The notes: a model not told the origin generated them from the sequence alone. DNA of 64,000 nt from Granulosicoccus sp045110475 (GCA_045110475.1 JBGCGC010000035.1:28538-92537); one strand, 5' to 3'. Positions 1 to 9,817 are shown, counted from the first letter of the stretch. Program-made: numbers and translations.

Positions 1-1657
1 CTCGCAAGTATCCTGTGAGCTGGTGAGGCTCGTGTGCCAGCGCTGCGCGTTGCAAAAGTTCGGGATAGGTTGCCAATTGCGTCATCAGATCGGTCTCCGC
101 CGTCTCTGTCAAGCGCCCCAATGCCGCAAGGCCAGCAGCCTTGTCGAATACCAGCTTGCGCTGTTCCAGCTGACGCATGACGCTGCAGATGCGTGCATAA
201 GCGTATTGCACGTAATACACAGGATTATCGTTGGATTGGGATTTGGCCAGATCCAGATCAAAATCCATGTGTTGCGAGTATTTGCGCATGACATAGAAGT
301 ACCGCGCCGCATCCTTACCCACCTCATCACGCAGCTCCCGGATAGTCACGAAGGAGCCGGAGCGGGTGGACATCTGTACCCGCTCACCGGCTCGGTAAAG
401 AATGGCAAATTGTATGAGCACGAACTGCAGTTTCTCGCGCGGATAGCCAAGCGCTTCGCAGGCTGCAAGCATGCGGCTGGTGTAGCCATGATGATCAGCA
501 CCAAACAGGTACAGTACTTCGTCAAAACCACGCTGAATCTTGTTGTCGATGTAGGCGATATCCGATGCAAAGTAGGTCGTCAGCCCATTGGCCCGCACGA
601 TAGGTCGGTCCTTCTCATCACCAAAGTTCGACGATTTAAACCAGGTGACGCCCTCTTTCACGTAAGTGTGTCCGGCGGCTTCCAGACGTTTCACCACTTC
701 CTGCACCTGCGGAGCGATACTTCGCTCGCTGAACCATTGATCGTATTGCACACCAAATTCTGCCAGATCATCCTTGATATCCTCGAGGATGGCGTCAAGA
801 GCAGCATCAAACACCTGCCGATACTGAGCGTTCCCGAGAAGCTGCTGAGCGCGCTGAATCAATGCATCAATGTGCTTCTCCTTGTCACCGCCAGCGGGCT
901 CATCAGCGACGACGTCACTGAACACGTCAGCGGCCTTGTGGCGCAGCGTTTCACCATGCTCATCACGCAGCGACTGGCTGATAGTGATGATGTATTCGCC
1001 CTTGTATCCGTTTGAGGGAAACACCAGCTCCTCCCCACACAAAACGAGATATCGCAGCCAGACACTGGTGGCAAGGATATCCATTTGCCGTCCAGCGTCG
1101 TTGACGTAATACTCTCGCTCGACAGTAAAACCGGCGGCATCGAGCAGGTTTGAAACGGTGGCGCCCATCGCAGCTCCGCGACCATGACCCACGTGCAGGG
1201 GCCCGGTTGGGTTGGCAGACACAAATTCCACTTGAACACGTTTTCCCGCTCCTACATCGCTGCGCCCGAAAGCCGCACCCTGACCGAGAACGCTGGCAAC
1301 AACCGCACACTGCGCATCGTCTGCCTGGAAGAAATTGATAAACCCTGGACCTGCAATAACCACTTGCTTGACTGACGTGGAGGATGGCATTGCATCGATC
1401 AGGGCCTGCGCAATGTCGCGCGGTGGACGCTTGGCAGGCTTGGCCAGCATCATGGCAAGATTGGATGCAAAGTCACCATGGCTTGCATCGCGTGTGCGAG
1501 TAACGCTGATCGTCGGGTTGACATCTTCTGGCACAATGCCATTAGCTTTAAGCACAGCCAGCGCATCGCTTAACTGCTGTTCAATCTGGGGAATCACGGG
1601 CAAGGTCCACACAGGGTATCTGGCCGATAAGTCTAGCACCAGAGAGACGACGCTCAC
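1..1657 (-). CDS. argS: Arginyl-tRNA synthetase, 3' end off window
   Basis: Class I synthetase that charges tRNA-Arg with arginine in the cytoplasm. Translating the minus strand gives an uninterrupted frame of about 550 codons that runs off the left edge. It contains the HIGH-type motif in EFVSANPTGPLHVGHGRG, the DHHGYTSRML region typical of ArgRS and a KMSKS-like MSTRSG segment. There is no ATG near the 5' end. The frame opens after a TGA, and GTG at 1657 is the first usable start, with GTG 1636 as an alternative; no convincing ribosome binding site precedes either. It lies just downstream of priA on the same strand, an arrangement known from other gammaproteobacteria such as Pseudomonas. 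Identity is very secure; only the start codon is uncertain. Confidence 0.95.
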   Translation of the reverse strand, partial: MSVVSLVLDLSARYPVWTLPVIPQIEQQLSDALAVLKANGIVPEDVNPTISVTRTRDASHGDFASNLAMMLAKPAKRPPRDIAQALIDAMPSSTSVKQVVIAGPGFINFFQADDAQCAVVASVLGQGAAFGRSDVGAGKRVQVEFVSANPTGPLHVGHGRGAAMGATVSNLLDAAGFTVEREYYVNDAGRQMDILATSVWLRYLVLCGEELVFPSNGYKGEYIITISQSLRDEHGETLRHKAADVFSDVVADEPAGGDKEKHIDALIQRAQQLLGNAQYRQVFDAALDAILEDIKDDLAEFGVQYDQWFSERSIAPQVQEVVKRLEAAGHTYVKEGVTWFKSSNFGDEKDRPIVRANGLTTYFASDIAYIDNKIQRGFDEVLYLFGADHHGYTSRMLAACEALGYPREKLQFVLIQFAILYRAGERVQMSTRSGSFVTIRELRDEVGKDAARYFYVMRKYSQHMDFDLDLAKSQSNDNPVYYVQYAYARICSVMRQLEQRKLVFDKAAGLAALGRLTETAETDLMTQLATYPELLQRAALAHEPHQLTGYLR

Positions 1658-1841
1658 GATGTCTGTTTCAGTGAGTGAACGTGCTTTTCAAAGCCGGGAC
1701 AGCTGATCGCCAACTTATCCGCTCCCCAAGCTCGGTAGTTTCTATCCACGCATAGTTTTCAGCTTTTAGTAGATCCTCGCATTCGCAGGGACAACGAACG
1801 TTGTTTAGAAGATGACTTCGCTAAAAAATCACGGCCAAACG

Positions 1842-4028
1842 CTAAAAAAGATCGACAGGATCAACATCAATCGACCATCGACATCGTCTGGCGCCGGGTA
1901 GCGCATCAATGAGTTGCGACAAACACGACAAACTGCCATTAAGAGTCGAACGTAAATTCGATTGCAGTAGCAATTGCGCTCGATAGCGACCACCCAGACG
2001 TTCCATCGGTGCAGGCGCGGGTCCCAGAATGTCCAGCTGCTGCCCGGAATAGCTTTTGAGGCTGGCTGCAACTTCCAGTAAAAACTGGTGTGGCTCGGCT
2101 ACGGTCACCGCTTCTGCCCGTACCAGCGCCATGAATGAATACGGGGGTAGATCGGCCAGTTTTCGCTCTGCCATGGCAATTTTTGCAAACGGTGCATAGC
2201 CGTCGACGATCAAGGTTTGCAACATGGGGCTGTCTGGATTCCGCGTCTGGATGAGAACGGTGCCACTGGTCTTTTCACGTCCTGCCCTGCCCGCTACTTG
2301 CAAGATCAGTTGACCCATGTGTTCCAGCGAACGAAAATCCGTACCAAACAAACCCCGGTCGGCATCCAGTATGCCAACCAGGGTCAGCTTGGGAAAATGA
2401 TGCCCCTTGGCAAGCATCTGTGTGCCCACCAGTATTCTGGCCTCGCCACTGGTTGCCAATGCCAATTGCTGTTCCAGTGCACCTTTGCGTCGGGTGCTGT
2501 CACGATCAATCCGTGCGATCAGCACATCAGGGAAAGCATCCTGCAGAGCAGCCGCTATCCGTTCGGTACCATACCCCACACGATCCAGCTCTACCGAACC
2601 ACAACTCTCGCAACCGGCTGGCATCCGGCGTTCGGATCCGCAGTGATGACAGCGCAGTCGATTACTTCTTGCATGCACCGTCATATTGGCATCACATCGA
2701 TTGCAATCTGCGGCAGAGCCACAATCGTTGCACAGCAAGGTCGGGGCAAAGCCACGACGATTAATAAACACGAGTGCCTGGCCTGCATTATCCAGATGCT
2801 GCCGAATGGCATCAATCATGCGATCGCTCATTCCCTCTATCAATTTTCGCCGGCGAATATCCATCAGACCCAGCTTGGGTGGCACCGCTTCTCCGGCTCG
2901 ATTTGTCAAGGGTAACTGTACAAACTTGCCACTATCGACGTTGTTAAGACTTTCAAACGAGGGGGTGGCACTGCCAAGTACTACAGGGCAATTCCTGGCT
3001 CTGGCGCGCATCAGTGCAAGATCCCGGGCATGGTAGCGAAACCCGTCTTGTTGCTTGAACGAGTTGTCATGCTCTTCATCCACAATGATCAGGCCCAGAC
3101 GTGGCATGGCAGCCAGAATCGAGGACCGCGTACCAATCACCACATCAGCATATCCATGTGCCGCACACAACCAGTTTTGCATGCGCTGTGTATCGTTGAG
3201 TCCGGAATGCAGGCTAACCAGGCAACCATCCAGACGCTGTTCAAAACGGCTCATCAGCTGAGGAGTCAGAGATATTTCAGGAACCAGTACCAGAGCCTGC
3301 AAGCCACGACTACACGCCGCCTCGATACCTCTTAGATAGACTTCTGTTTTGCCACTACCAGTAACCCCGTTAAGCAGGAATCGTTGATTGCTCCCCAACG
3401 CATTAATGATCTGATCGACCGCGTTTTGCTGTTCATCGGCAAGCTCAGGTGCTTGCGCATGAGCTTTGTTATCCGGAATCTGCAAGGCCTTCTCACACAC
3501 CACCCAGCCCTTTTCCATTAGCGGAGCCAATGAAGCACGCCAACGTGGGCTGATCCTGACCAAAGAATCTGCACCGGCAGACTTACCTGATAAGTCCGCC
3601 AGATAGCTGGCTATCTGAAATTGCACTTTTGCACGCTTTAGCGTGTCTGGCACGGGTGCAGGCCCAGCCCAGTGATAAAACTCACGTTCAGCAATGGCGG
3701 CATCCTGCCCCTTGCGGAGCAGACTGGGCAACGCAGATGCCATAACGTCGCCCAGAGGGTGGTGGTAGTAGCGGCTTGCCCATTCAAGAAGATTCATGAG
3801 ATCGTCCGGGATCAGCGCGTATTCATCATGGACACGGCGCACTGCACGCAGTTTGTTCTCGGGGACTTCTGAACTCTGCACGGCACCCAACACGACACCA
3901 ATGACTTCACGACGCCCGAAAGGCACGCTGACTCTCGCCCCACGAATCACGGGATCACTGGATTTCCATTGATAGTCAAACACCCGGAACAGTGGTGTCG
4001 GAATGGCCACTTGTACAAGTGTGCTCAT
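1842..4028 (-). CDS. priA: Primosomal replication restart helicase PriA
   Basis: Superfamily 2 3'-to-5' DNA helicase that recognises stalled forks and starts DnaC/DnaB reloading. The 728 residues match the family length. Visible features are an N-terminal DNA-binding region (residues 1-110), Walker A GVTGSGKT (221-228), the DEEH Walker B box (317-320), and a cysteine-rich insertion with CxxC pairs such as NDCG, NRCD, CHHC and CESC (about 437-476) that binds zinc. The start ATG at 4028 has a purine-rich GGACAGG just upstream. argS follows 185 bp downstream. The 5' flank is AT-rich and carries DnaA-box-like sites, so expression could respond to DnaA; that is inference. Confidence 0.97.
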   Translation of the reverse strand: MSTLVQVAIPTPLFRVFDYQWKSSDPVIRGARVSVPFGRREVIGVVLGAVQSSEVPENKLRAVRRVHDEYALIPDDLMNLLEWASRYYHHPLGDVMASALPSLLRKGQDAAIAEREFYHWAGPAPVPDTLKRAKVQFQIASYLADLSGKSAGADSLVRISPRWRASLAPLMEKGWVVCEKALQIPDNKAHAQAPELADEQQNAVDQIINALGSNQRFLLNGVTGSGKTEVYLRGIEAACSRGLQALVLVPEISLTPQLMSRFEQRLDGCLVSLHSGLNDTQRMQNWLCAAHGYADVVIGTRSSILAAMPRLGLIIVDEEHDNSFKQQDGFRYHARDLALMRARARNCPVVLGSATPSFESLNNVDSGKFVQLPLTNRAGEAVPPKLGLMDIRRRKLIEGMSDRMIDAIRQHLDNAGQALVFINRRGFAPTLLCNDCGSAADCNRCDANMTVHARSNRLRCHHCGSERRMPAGCESCGSVELDRVGYGTERIAAALQDAFPDVLIARIDRDSTRRKGALEQQLALATSGEARILVGTQMLAKGHHFPKLTLVGILDADRGLFGTDFRSLEHMGQLILQVAGRAGREKTSGTVLIQTRNPDSPMLQTLIVDGYAPFAKIAMAERKLADLPPYSFMALVRAEAVTVAEPHQFLLEVAASLKSYSGQQLDILGPAPAPMERLGGRYRAQLLLQSNLRSTLNGSLSCLSQLIDALPGARRCRWSIDVDPVDLF

Positions 4029-4543
4029 CCTGTCCGGACTAACCCCTTTGATCCTGATGCACGGATGATTGGCATCTGATGATTGGAACCCTGCACGTTA
4101 GTGTCAATAAAACGTGATTTATCAACAATTTCTGTGGATAACTTTGTGGACAAAGCTGTAATTCGCCTCTCTATCGCCGATGGCTAGCCGGTTTGCCAAA
4201 ATTGGATAAAGTTTGATCAATCGGTATATATCAATACAAATCAATAGTTTACATACTTTTCTTAATATCAACTCACTAGCTTATACAATATGTTTCACTA
4301 TTCATCAACGCCTTTTCGCTCTTGTGTATAAGCACAACAAAAAATAATTGACGTCAAGGCTTGGGAATGACAAATAACAGGCAATTTACAGATTTTTGTA
4401 AAAATTATCGGTTTCCAGGATAAAACTCAGATGACACAGACTCACACCTGAGTGTTACCAGATCTCTCACCTGGCACGCATGTGCGCAGACTAGTGCCTT
4501 ATGAGTCGAGATTATTCAAAGGGTTATTCCACCTACCCCGTCC
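4029..4543. other. AT-rich intergenic region with DnaA-box-like sites
   Basis: This 515-bp gap lies between pntB and priA, both on the minus strand, and holds no credible gene. It is clearly more AT-rich than its flanks from about 4100 to 4430. Four 9-mers match or nearly match the DnaA box TTATNCACA: TTATCAACA at 4119-4127 (+, one mismatch), TGTGGATAA at 4133-4141 (perfect on -), TGTGGACAA at 4145-4153 (one mismatch on -) and TGTGTATAA at 4323-4331 (perfect on -). The hexamer ATCAAT recurs at 4216, 4230 and 4240. It must also hold the priA promoter. Whether it is a replication origin, a DnaA-regulated promoter or chance is unresolved. Confidence 0.5.
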
Positions 4544-5932
4544 TTAATCGAGACTCTTGATCGACATGACAAGATTTTGAATGGTGTCACGAGCATCACC
4601 AAATAGCACTCGGGTAACCGGCGAAAACAACAACGGGTTTTCCACGCCAGCATAGCCGGTACCATCACCCCTCTTCAGGACAATGACCCGTTTGGCCTTG
4701 TCCACGTCCAAAACCGGCATGCCGTAAAGCGGAGAGTCTGTGTCATCGCGAGCAGCCGGGTTTACGATGTCGTTCGCCCCGACCACAAGGGCGACATCAA
4801 CCTCGGAGAATTCAGCGTTGATATCCGAAAGATCCTGAATTTTTTCATAAGGCACACCTGCTTCAGCCAGCAATACGTTCATATGCCCAGGCATCCGACC
4901 GGCAACGGGATGAATCGCAAAGCCTGTGGTTACCCCACGCGCTTCCAGCAACTGTGTTAGCTCACGAAGCTTGTGTTGTGCCTGAGCTGTCGCCATTCCG
5001 TAGCCAGGAATGATCTCCACCCGTCGCGCGTAGGCCATATCTACCGCTGCATCACGAGCATCGATCGTATTGACGTGGTCGCGGCTGTCGATTCCAGCAC
5101 TGTCGTCGGGGCCAATGCCAAATCCCGAGTACATGATCTCGCTAAGACGTCGATTGACAGCTCGCGCCATTAGCCGCGTTAGCAGCGAGCCTGCAGCGAA
5201 AACAATGGTCCCCGCCACCACCATGGCAGGATTATTCAAAACAAAGCCATCAAACGCCACTGCCAGACCGGTTAACGCGTTGTAAAAAGATACCAATACC
5301 GGCATGTCTGCGATAGACGTTGGCAAGGTCATGAGCAAGCCAAAACTGACGGCTAAAACGACAAACATCAGCAGCAACATCGGATGAGCCGTTGACGAGG
5401 TCGCGATGATCAGACCCAACAGCAGCACCAGAGCACTGTTGGCGAGGTAGGCTACCTGACGCTTGGCGAAACCTCCACGAGCTGCAAACAGACCGTTGAG
5501 ACGAAAAAAAGCAAACACGGAACCCGCGAAGGCCACGCAACCGATTAGCGCACCGACCATCGCTAACGCTTTTTCAGCAGGCCCATAAATTGACACATGC
5601 AGCAGCACCAGAACGGATATTCCTGCGGCTGCAAGCCCTCCAAGTCCGTTGTATAGCGCAATCATCTGTGGCATGCGGGTCATCTCTACACGGCGGGCAT
5701 GCACCAGAGAGAGCAAGCCGCCAGACATGACAGCCACGACGATAAGCCAATGATTGGCAGTCAGATCCGGATGAAAGAACATGGAGCCGATGGCAAGCAA
5801 CATTCCTATCCCACCGACCCAGATGCCACGACGGGCCTTTCTCGGTGAGCTCAGGTTTCGCAGTGCTGTAATAAATAGCACGGTAGCAACAAACCAGGCG
5901 AGTTGAACCATTACGGGAACGGAGTCTTGCAT
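4544..5932 (-). CDS. pntB: NAD(P) transhydrogenase subunit beta
   Basis: Beta subunit of the proton-translocating transhydrogenase, which uses the proton gradient to pass hydride from NADH to NADP+ at the inner membrane. The 462 residues have the usual length: about nine hydrophobic segments over residues 1-260, then the soluble NADP(H)-binding dIII domain. That domain shows VEIIPGYGMATAQAQ, the NADP motif VGANDIVNPAA and the C-terminal GYAGVENPLLF segment. The start ATG is 3 bp downstream of the stop of the pntAB-type gene, so the three pnt genes are almost certainly one transcript. Confidence 0.97.
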   Translation of the reverse strand: MQDSVPVMVQLAWFVATVLFITALRNLSSPRKARRGIWVGGIGMLLAIGSMFFHPDLTANHWLIVVAVMSGGLLSLVHARRVEMTRMPQMIALYNGLGGLAAAGISVLVLLHVSIYGPAEKALAMVGALIGCVAFAGSVFAFFRLNGLFAARGGFAKRQVAYLANSALVLLLGLIIATSSTAHPMLLLMFVVLAVSFGLLMTLPTSIADMPVLVSFYNALTGLAVAFDGFVLNNPAMVVAGTIVFAAGSLLTRLMARAVNRRLSEIMYSGFGIGPDDSAGIDSRDHVNTIDARDAAVDMAYARRVEIIPGYGMATAQAQHKLRELTQLLEARGVTTGFAIHPVAGRMPGHMNVLLAEAGVPYEKIQDLSDINAEFSEVDVALVVGANDIVNPAARDDTDSPLYGMPVLDVDKAKRVIVLKRGDGTGYAGVENPLLFSPVTRVLFGDARDTIQNLVMSIKSLD

Positions 5933-5935
5933 GAG

Positions 5936-6337
5936 CTACTGATCACCCTTGACGCTGATTGTCGAAGGTTTTCCTGATGCGCCCCCCGGATGACCGGCAC
6001 GGCCATCGACAATACTGTCATTCACCAGCTGCACCCCTTGCAACGACTCTGCACCACGTGAGCCTTTTTGTTCGAAGAGGTGAAGCATTCGATCAGTCAC
6101 AACAAACCCGCCGACTACATTGGCCGCAGCAGCCATCACAGCAATAAAACCAATAACCATCTCCAGCGTCCCTGACGCATTGGCAAGAGCAAGCATGGCA
6201 CCAGCCAGTACAATTCCGTGAATGAAGTTTGATCCGGACAACATCGGCGTGTGTAGCAGGGAAGGCACCCGGGCAATCAGGACATAGCCTGCAACCGCTG
6301 CCAGCAATACAAGATATAGCGCGCTAACAATACTCAT
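5936..6337 (-). CDS. pntAB: NAD(P) transhydrogenase alpha subunit, membrane part
   Basis: A 133-residue membrane protein equal to the C-terminal transmembrane part of the alpha subunit, encoded separately here as in many alphaproteobacteria and some gammaproteobacteria. It has three to four hydrophobic segments between residues 4 and 80, including the conserved run TPMLSGSNFIHGIVLAGA and the GGFVVTDRML segment. The C-terminal tail (about residues 90-133) is hydrophilic and longer than needed for the domain. It overlaps pntAA by 4 nt and is followed by pntB after 3 nt, so translation is likely coupled. Together with the beta subunit it forms the proton channel. Confidence 0.95.
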   Translation of the reverse strand: MSIVSALYLVLLAAVAGYVLIARVPSLLHTPMLSGSNFIHGIVLAGAMLALANASGTLEMVIGFIAVMAAAANVVGGFVVTDRMLHLFEQKGSRGAESLQGVQLVNDSIVDGRAGHPGGASGKPSTISVKGDQ

Positions 6338-8022
6338 ATAGTCAATTGCTCCATCAGCTTACGTGCTTGTCCAGTCCAGTCCTGTTTTTCCACCTCATCA
6401 TCAAGCTCTAGCTGAACAGTGAGCTTCTGCACACCAGCATCATCAAGCACGGCAATATCCTCAAAACGCCTGAAGCCAAATGAATAAAGGCACTCCTGAA
6501 GCGCAGGTCCGACGCCGTTGATGCGGGTAAAATCATCCGCTTGCGACTCTTCTTCTATTGGCTCCGATGGCTGTATCGTCAGGCCATCGAGTGCCTGTAA
6601 ATCATCCACATTCTCCATGACCTGCAAGTGATCAAGGTCTGCAAGGTCAGAACCTTTGACGTCGCCAGGAGCTGAGAGCTCTACCTGGTTTGCTTGGTCA
6701 TCTCCGGTTCTGGCTACAAGATCTGTGGGTGCCCCGTCAATCGCACTGCCGGATTCAGAAACCGCTGTTAGCGCATCTTCTGCCGGCTCACGATCTACTC
6801 CATTAGCATCGGTGTGATCTTCAGGCTCCACCAGCCAACCGGCACTCTGGTCTGGAAAATCCGATGCAACGTGAACGGCACCGCCAAAGGCTACATGCTC
6901 GGTTTCCATCAAGCTGGCCGTTGGACCGTGATTAACGTTCCCGTCGTGGCATACGACGCAGCGGGCAATGATGTCGTCGTCAGGGTCCAGCACCACTTCG
7001 TCGTGGCGTATAACCAGTTGCAACATGTTGTACACATTGCGTCCGTACATCTCGCTGGCATGTACTGCTCCATGACTAGGTAGATTCAAAGGTCCAACAA
7101 TCAGTGTTTCATGGTGGTAGTAGTGTTCGCCAACGTGCGTTAATTCGCAGTTACCACCCGTCGAGGCCGCCAGATCGACAATTACGGACTCCGGCAGCAT
7201 GCCGTCCACCATGTCTTCCGTTATGATTCGTGGCGCATTTCGTCCAGGAATGGAGGCCGCGCAAATCACGACGTGGGCACGAGCAAGATGCTCCGCCAGC
7301 ACATCATGCTGCTTCTGCCGTTCGTCCTTACGCAGGGCGCGAGCGAATCCACCAGCACCTTCAACCTCAACTCCGGTGTCAACCATCCTTGCCCCCAACG
7401 ACTCGATCTGCTCCTTGGCCGCACGTCGGATATCGTACCCCTCTACCTGAGCACCCAGGCGACGGGCGGTAGCAATTGCCTGCAAACCGGCAACTCCCGC
7501 ACCGATAACCAGCACCCGGGAGGGGCGAATGGTGCCCGCAGCGGTAGTCAGCATCGGGAACATGCGCGGTGACAACTCGGCAGCCAGAAGGGCAGCCTTG
7601 TAACCTGCAACGGTCGCCTGCGATGACAACGCGTCCATGGGTTGGGCACGGGTGGTTCGGGGCATGTGATCCATGGCAAGCACAGTGATTCGGCCAAGTC
7701 TCAGCGCTTCGACCTCATTAACATGCTGGAAAGCCGACATGCTGCAGATAAGCACAGAGCCTGCTCGAAGTTCGCTGATTTCATCAAGCGTCGGACACAC
7801 CACTTTGACGATGATGTCGGCGCCACGGACAACCTCGGCAAAGCTGTCGTGCACCGTAGCACCCTGGTAATCGTCATCGTGGAAGCTTGCGCTATGTCCG
7901 CACTCCGCTTCGATACGCACTTGCAGGCCCGACTGAATCAGACGCTCCACCCGCGAAGGATCCAGCGCGACACGCCGTTCGCTAGGGCGCCGCTCTCGCG
8001 GCAAGGCAATAATTAGTGACAA
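6334..8022 (-). CDS. pntAA: NAD(P) transhydrogenase alpha-1 with C-terminal HhH domain
   Basis: Soluble NAD(H)-binding dI subunit of the transhydrogenase. Residues 1 to about 370 are the normal family core, with RTTRAQPMDALSSQATVAGY (123-142), the nucleotide-binding VIGAGVAGLQA (172-182) and a core end at CVVCHDGNVNHG. A low-complexity acidic linker follows (about 370-495). Residues 496-562 look like a helix-hairpin-helix domain (RINGVGPALQECLYSFGF, then KQDWTGQARKLM) of the type appended to ribosomal L21 or Nuo proteins. The usual protein is near 370-390 residues. I chose TTG at 8022 because AAGAGG lies 6 nt upstream and the family's N-terminus starts there; the frame is open upstream to 8202 but that part does not resemble the family. 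Confidence 0.92.
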   Translation of the reverse strand: MSLIIALPRERRPSERRVALDPSRVERLIQSGLQVRIEAECGHSASFHDDDYQGATVHDSFAEVVRGADIIVKVVCPTLDEISELRAGSVLICSMSAFQHVNEVEALRLGRITVLAMDHMPRTTRAQPMDALSSQATVAGYKAALLAAELSPRMFPMLTTAAGTIRPSRVLVIGAGVAGLQAIATARRLGAQVEGYDIRRAAKEQIESLGARMVDTGVEVEGAGGFARALRKDERQKQHDVLAEHLARAHVVICAASIPGRNAPRIITEDMVDGMLPESVIVDLAASTGGNCELTHVGEHYYHHETLIVGPLNLPSHGAVHASEMYGRNVYNMLQLVIRHDEVVLDPDDDIIARCVVCHDGNVNHGPTASLMETEHVAFGGAVHVASDFPDQSAGWLVEPEDHTDANGVDREPAEDALTAVSESGSAIDGAPTDLVARTGDDQANQVELSAPGDVKGSDLADLDHLQVMENVDDLQALDGLTIQPSEPIEEESQADDFTRINGVGPALQECLYSFGFRRFEDIAVLDDAGVQKLTVQLELDDEVEKQDWTGQARKLMEQLTI

Positions 8023-8669
8023 AGAGCACCTCTTGGACAAGGGCGAATTGACAAGTGTCCGGTATACTAGCGCGAACGGGTCATGAAACGCCTGAATCTT
8101 TCCGGAAGCCAGACCCCGATCGACCCTTTCCTTGTTGCTTAATCTGCAAAGGAGCTGGTCGCGGCCCGGCGCAATACACATCGCATTCCGATCTGGCCGC
8201 ACAGGATTCGTTACAGTAGAAAAGAGGCTCGGAGTATTCTGGTGGCTTCATGGATAGATAAGGCTAGAGTCGTGAGGCGCCAGAGACGTCCGGTATTCAA
8301 CATCCGTGCGTATCAGGTTTCCTCGTTATCGGTAGTTTACTCCGCGAGCGCCTCTGCCGCATCACCTTTGAACAAGACAGTAATACACCATAAAATCAGC
8401 ACCTCAAATATCGACACCAGCTACGCAGGAAAACAACGGCAAGGCAGATCGAATCCGTACCACACGGTCTGCTCGCATTCAGGCTTTTTCCAGCGTGCGA
8501 TAGAGGCACATATTTTGCGCGTGCAAGACAAAACCCAAGAAAAACAAATTGATATGCAGCAGTTTCATTTCGGCGATTTTCTGCGGATCAAAACCGACCA
8601 CATGGCTCCAATCTGTGTTCATTTGCGTACACACAGCCAAGCCCGTAGACAGGCCACGGCTTTAAAAGT
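8023..8669. promoter_or_regulatory. Divergent pntAA/hemH intergenic region
   Basis: This 647-bp stretch separates divergently transcribed pntAA and hemH and must carry both promoters. I see no clear sigma-70 pair: TTGACA at 8048-8053 and TATACT at 8063-8068 on the plus strand are only 9 bp apart. A plus-strand frame of 143 codons (8242-8673) overlaps the hemH start by 4 nt. It has no domain, no good ribosome binding site and an odd composition rich in His, Arg and Ser, so I do not call it a gene. Confidence 0.4.
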
Positions 8670-9794
8670 ATGAAATACATCGGTAAACCACAATTCGAAC
8701 ATGGCTCTGAAGAGAAGCTGGGTGTTCTGATGGTCAATCTTGGAACGCCTGCGGCACCTGAGACCGGCGCTGTGCGCCGCTATCTGGCCGAGTTTCTCAG
8801 CGACCCTCGAATAATCGAGCTGCCACGCTGGTTGTGGCTTATTTTGTTACACGGCATCATTTTACGCATACGGCCATCGCGCAGCGCAAAGGCCTATCGC
8901 GAAGTCTGGTCAGAAGAGACTGGCTCACCCTTGTTGAGCATCTCCCGGCAGCAGGAAACTGCGCTTCGCAATGAGCTACACAAACGCTTCGGCGGTCACG
9001 TACATATTGCGCTGGGCATGCGATACGGTGAACCGTCGATCGATAGCGCAATATCGGAACTTGAGGCAGCCAACGTCCGGCGCATGATCGTTTTGCCCAT
9101 GTATCCTCAATATTCAGGCACCACAACAGCTTCGGTGTTTGACGCTGTTACCAGCAGGTTGCAAAAGACCCGCTGGATTCCAGAGCTGCGCTTCATCAAC
9201 CAGTTCTGCGATCAAAAGGCGTTCGTGACATCGCTAGCCAATAGTGTAAGAGAAAGCTGGGAGACGAACGGACGTGGCGATCTACTGGTGACCTCCTACC
9301 ATGGCATCCCAAAGCGATACCTGACCAATGGCGACCCCTACCACTGTCTGTGTCATAAGACATCCCGGATGCTGGCAGAGGAACTGGAAATTGCGCCAGA
9401 AAAGATACTCGTGGTTTTTCAATCCAGAGTCGGCCGCGAGGAGTGGCTCAGACCCTACTGCGATGAGACCATGAAAAATCTTCCCGGAGAGGGTGTCAAG
9501 AACATCGATGTGCTGTGTCCGGCGTTCTCGGCTGATTGTCTTGAAACCATCGAAGAGATCAGCGGCGAAAATCGCGAATATTTCGAAGAACATGGTGGCG
9601 AGCGGTTTCAGTACATCCCTTGTCTGAACGACAGACCAGACCACATACAGTTTTTGGGTGATCTGTTGGAACGTCACGCACAAGGCTGGCCCGAAGCGGA
9701 TATGGCGCGTGACATAAGCGTAGTCAATGCTGAGCTGGAGGCCTCAGCCAGACGTGCAGAATCGCTCAAGGAAAACGTACCCGCTAACGCTTGA
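8670..9794 (+). CDS. hemH: Ferrochelatase
   Basis: Inserts Fe2+ into protoporphyrin IX in the last step of protoheme synthesis. The 374 residues match the bacterial family. Key landmarks are VLMVNLGTPAAP near the N-terminus, the LPMYPQYSGTTTASV segment (142-156), the catalytic histidine in SYHGIPKRY (His211) and the family signature PAFSADCLETIEEI with its conserved glutamates. The C-terminus (after about residue 345) is a short charged tail. The start ATG at 8670 fits the family N-terminus, though the ribosome binding site is weak. The gene stands alone, facing the stop of a GGDEF-EAL regulator 23 bp away; no obvious terminator hairpin lies between them. Confidence 0.97.
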   Translation: MKYIGKPQFEHGSEEKLGVLMVNLGTPAAPETGAVRRYLAEFLSDPRIIELPRWLWLILLHGIILRIRPSRSAKAYREVWSEETGSPLLSISRQQETALRNELHKRFGGHVHIALGMRYGEPSIDSAISELEAANVRRMIVLPMYPQYSGTTTASVFDAVTSRLQKTRWIPELRFINQFCDQKAFVTSLANSVRESWETNGRGDLLVTSYHGIPKRYLTNGDPYHCLCHKTSRMLAEELEIAPEKILVVFQSRVGREEWLRPYCDETMKNLPGEGVKNIDVLCPAFSADCLETIEEISGENREYFEEHGGERFQYIPCLNDRPDHIQFLGDLLERHAQGWPEADMARDISVVNAELEASARRAESLKENVPANA

Positions 9795-9817
9795 CGTGCA
9801 GCGGTAGCACTTACTCC

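Noticed and set aside
1819..1848. Direct repeat CGCTAAAAAA at the priA end
   Set aside because: Two short A-rich copies about 20 bp apart are likely chance; no stem to form a terminator.
4029..4543. Chromosomal origin as a firm call
   Set aside because: DnaA-like boxes and AT-richness are suggestive, but no gene order or orientation change supports it; kept only as a finding.
8048..8068. TTGACA and TATACT as a promoter
   Set aside because: Only 9 bp apart on the plus strand; a sigma-70 promoter needs about 16-18 bp.
8023..8202. Sixty extra N-terminal residues for PntAA
   Set aside because: The family N-terminus begins at the TTG 8022 with AAGAGG upstream; the extra part has no similarity.
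8242..8673. 143-codon plus-strand frame between pntAA and hemH
   Set aside because: No recognisable domain, poor ribosome binding site, composition unlike neighbours; it is more likely non-coding promoter DNA.
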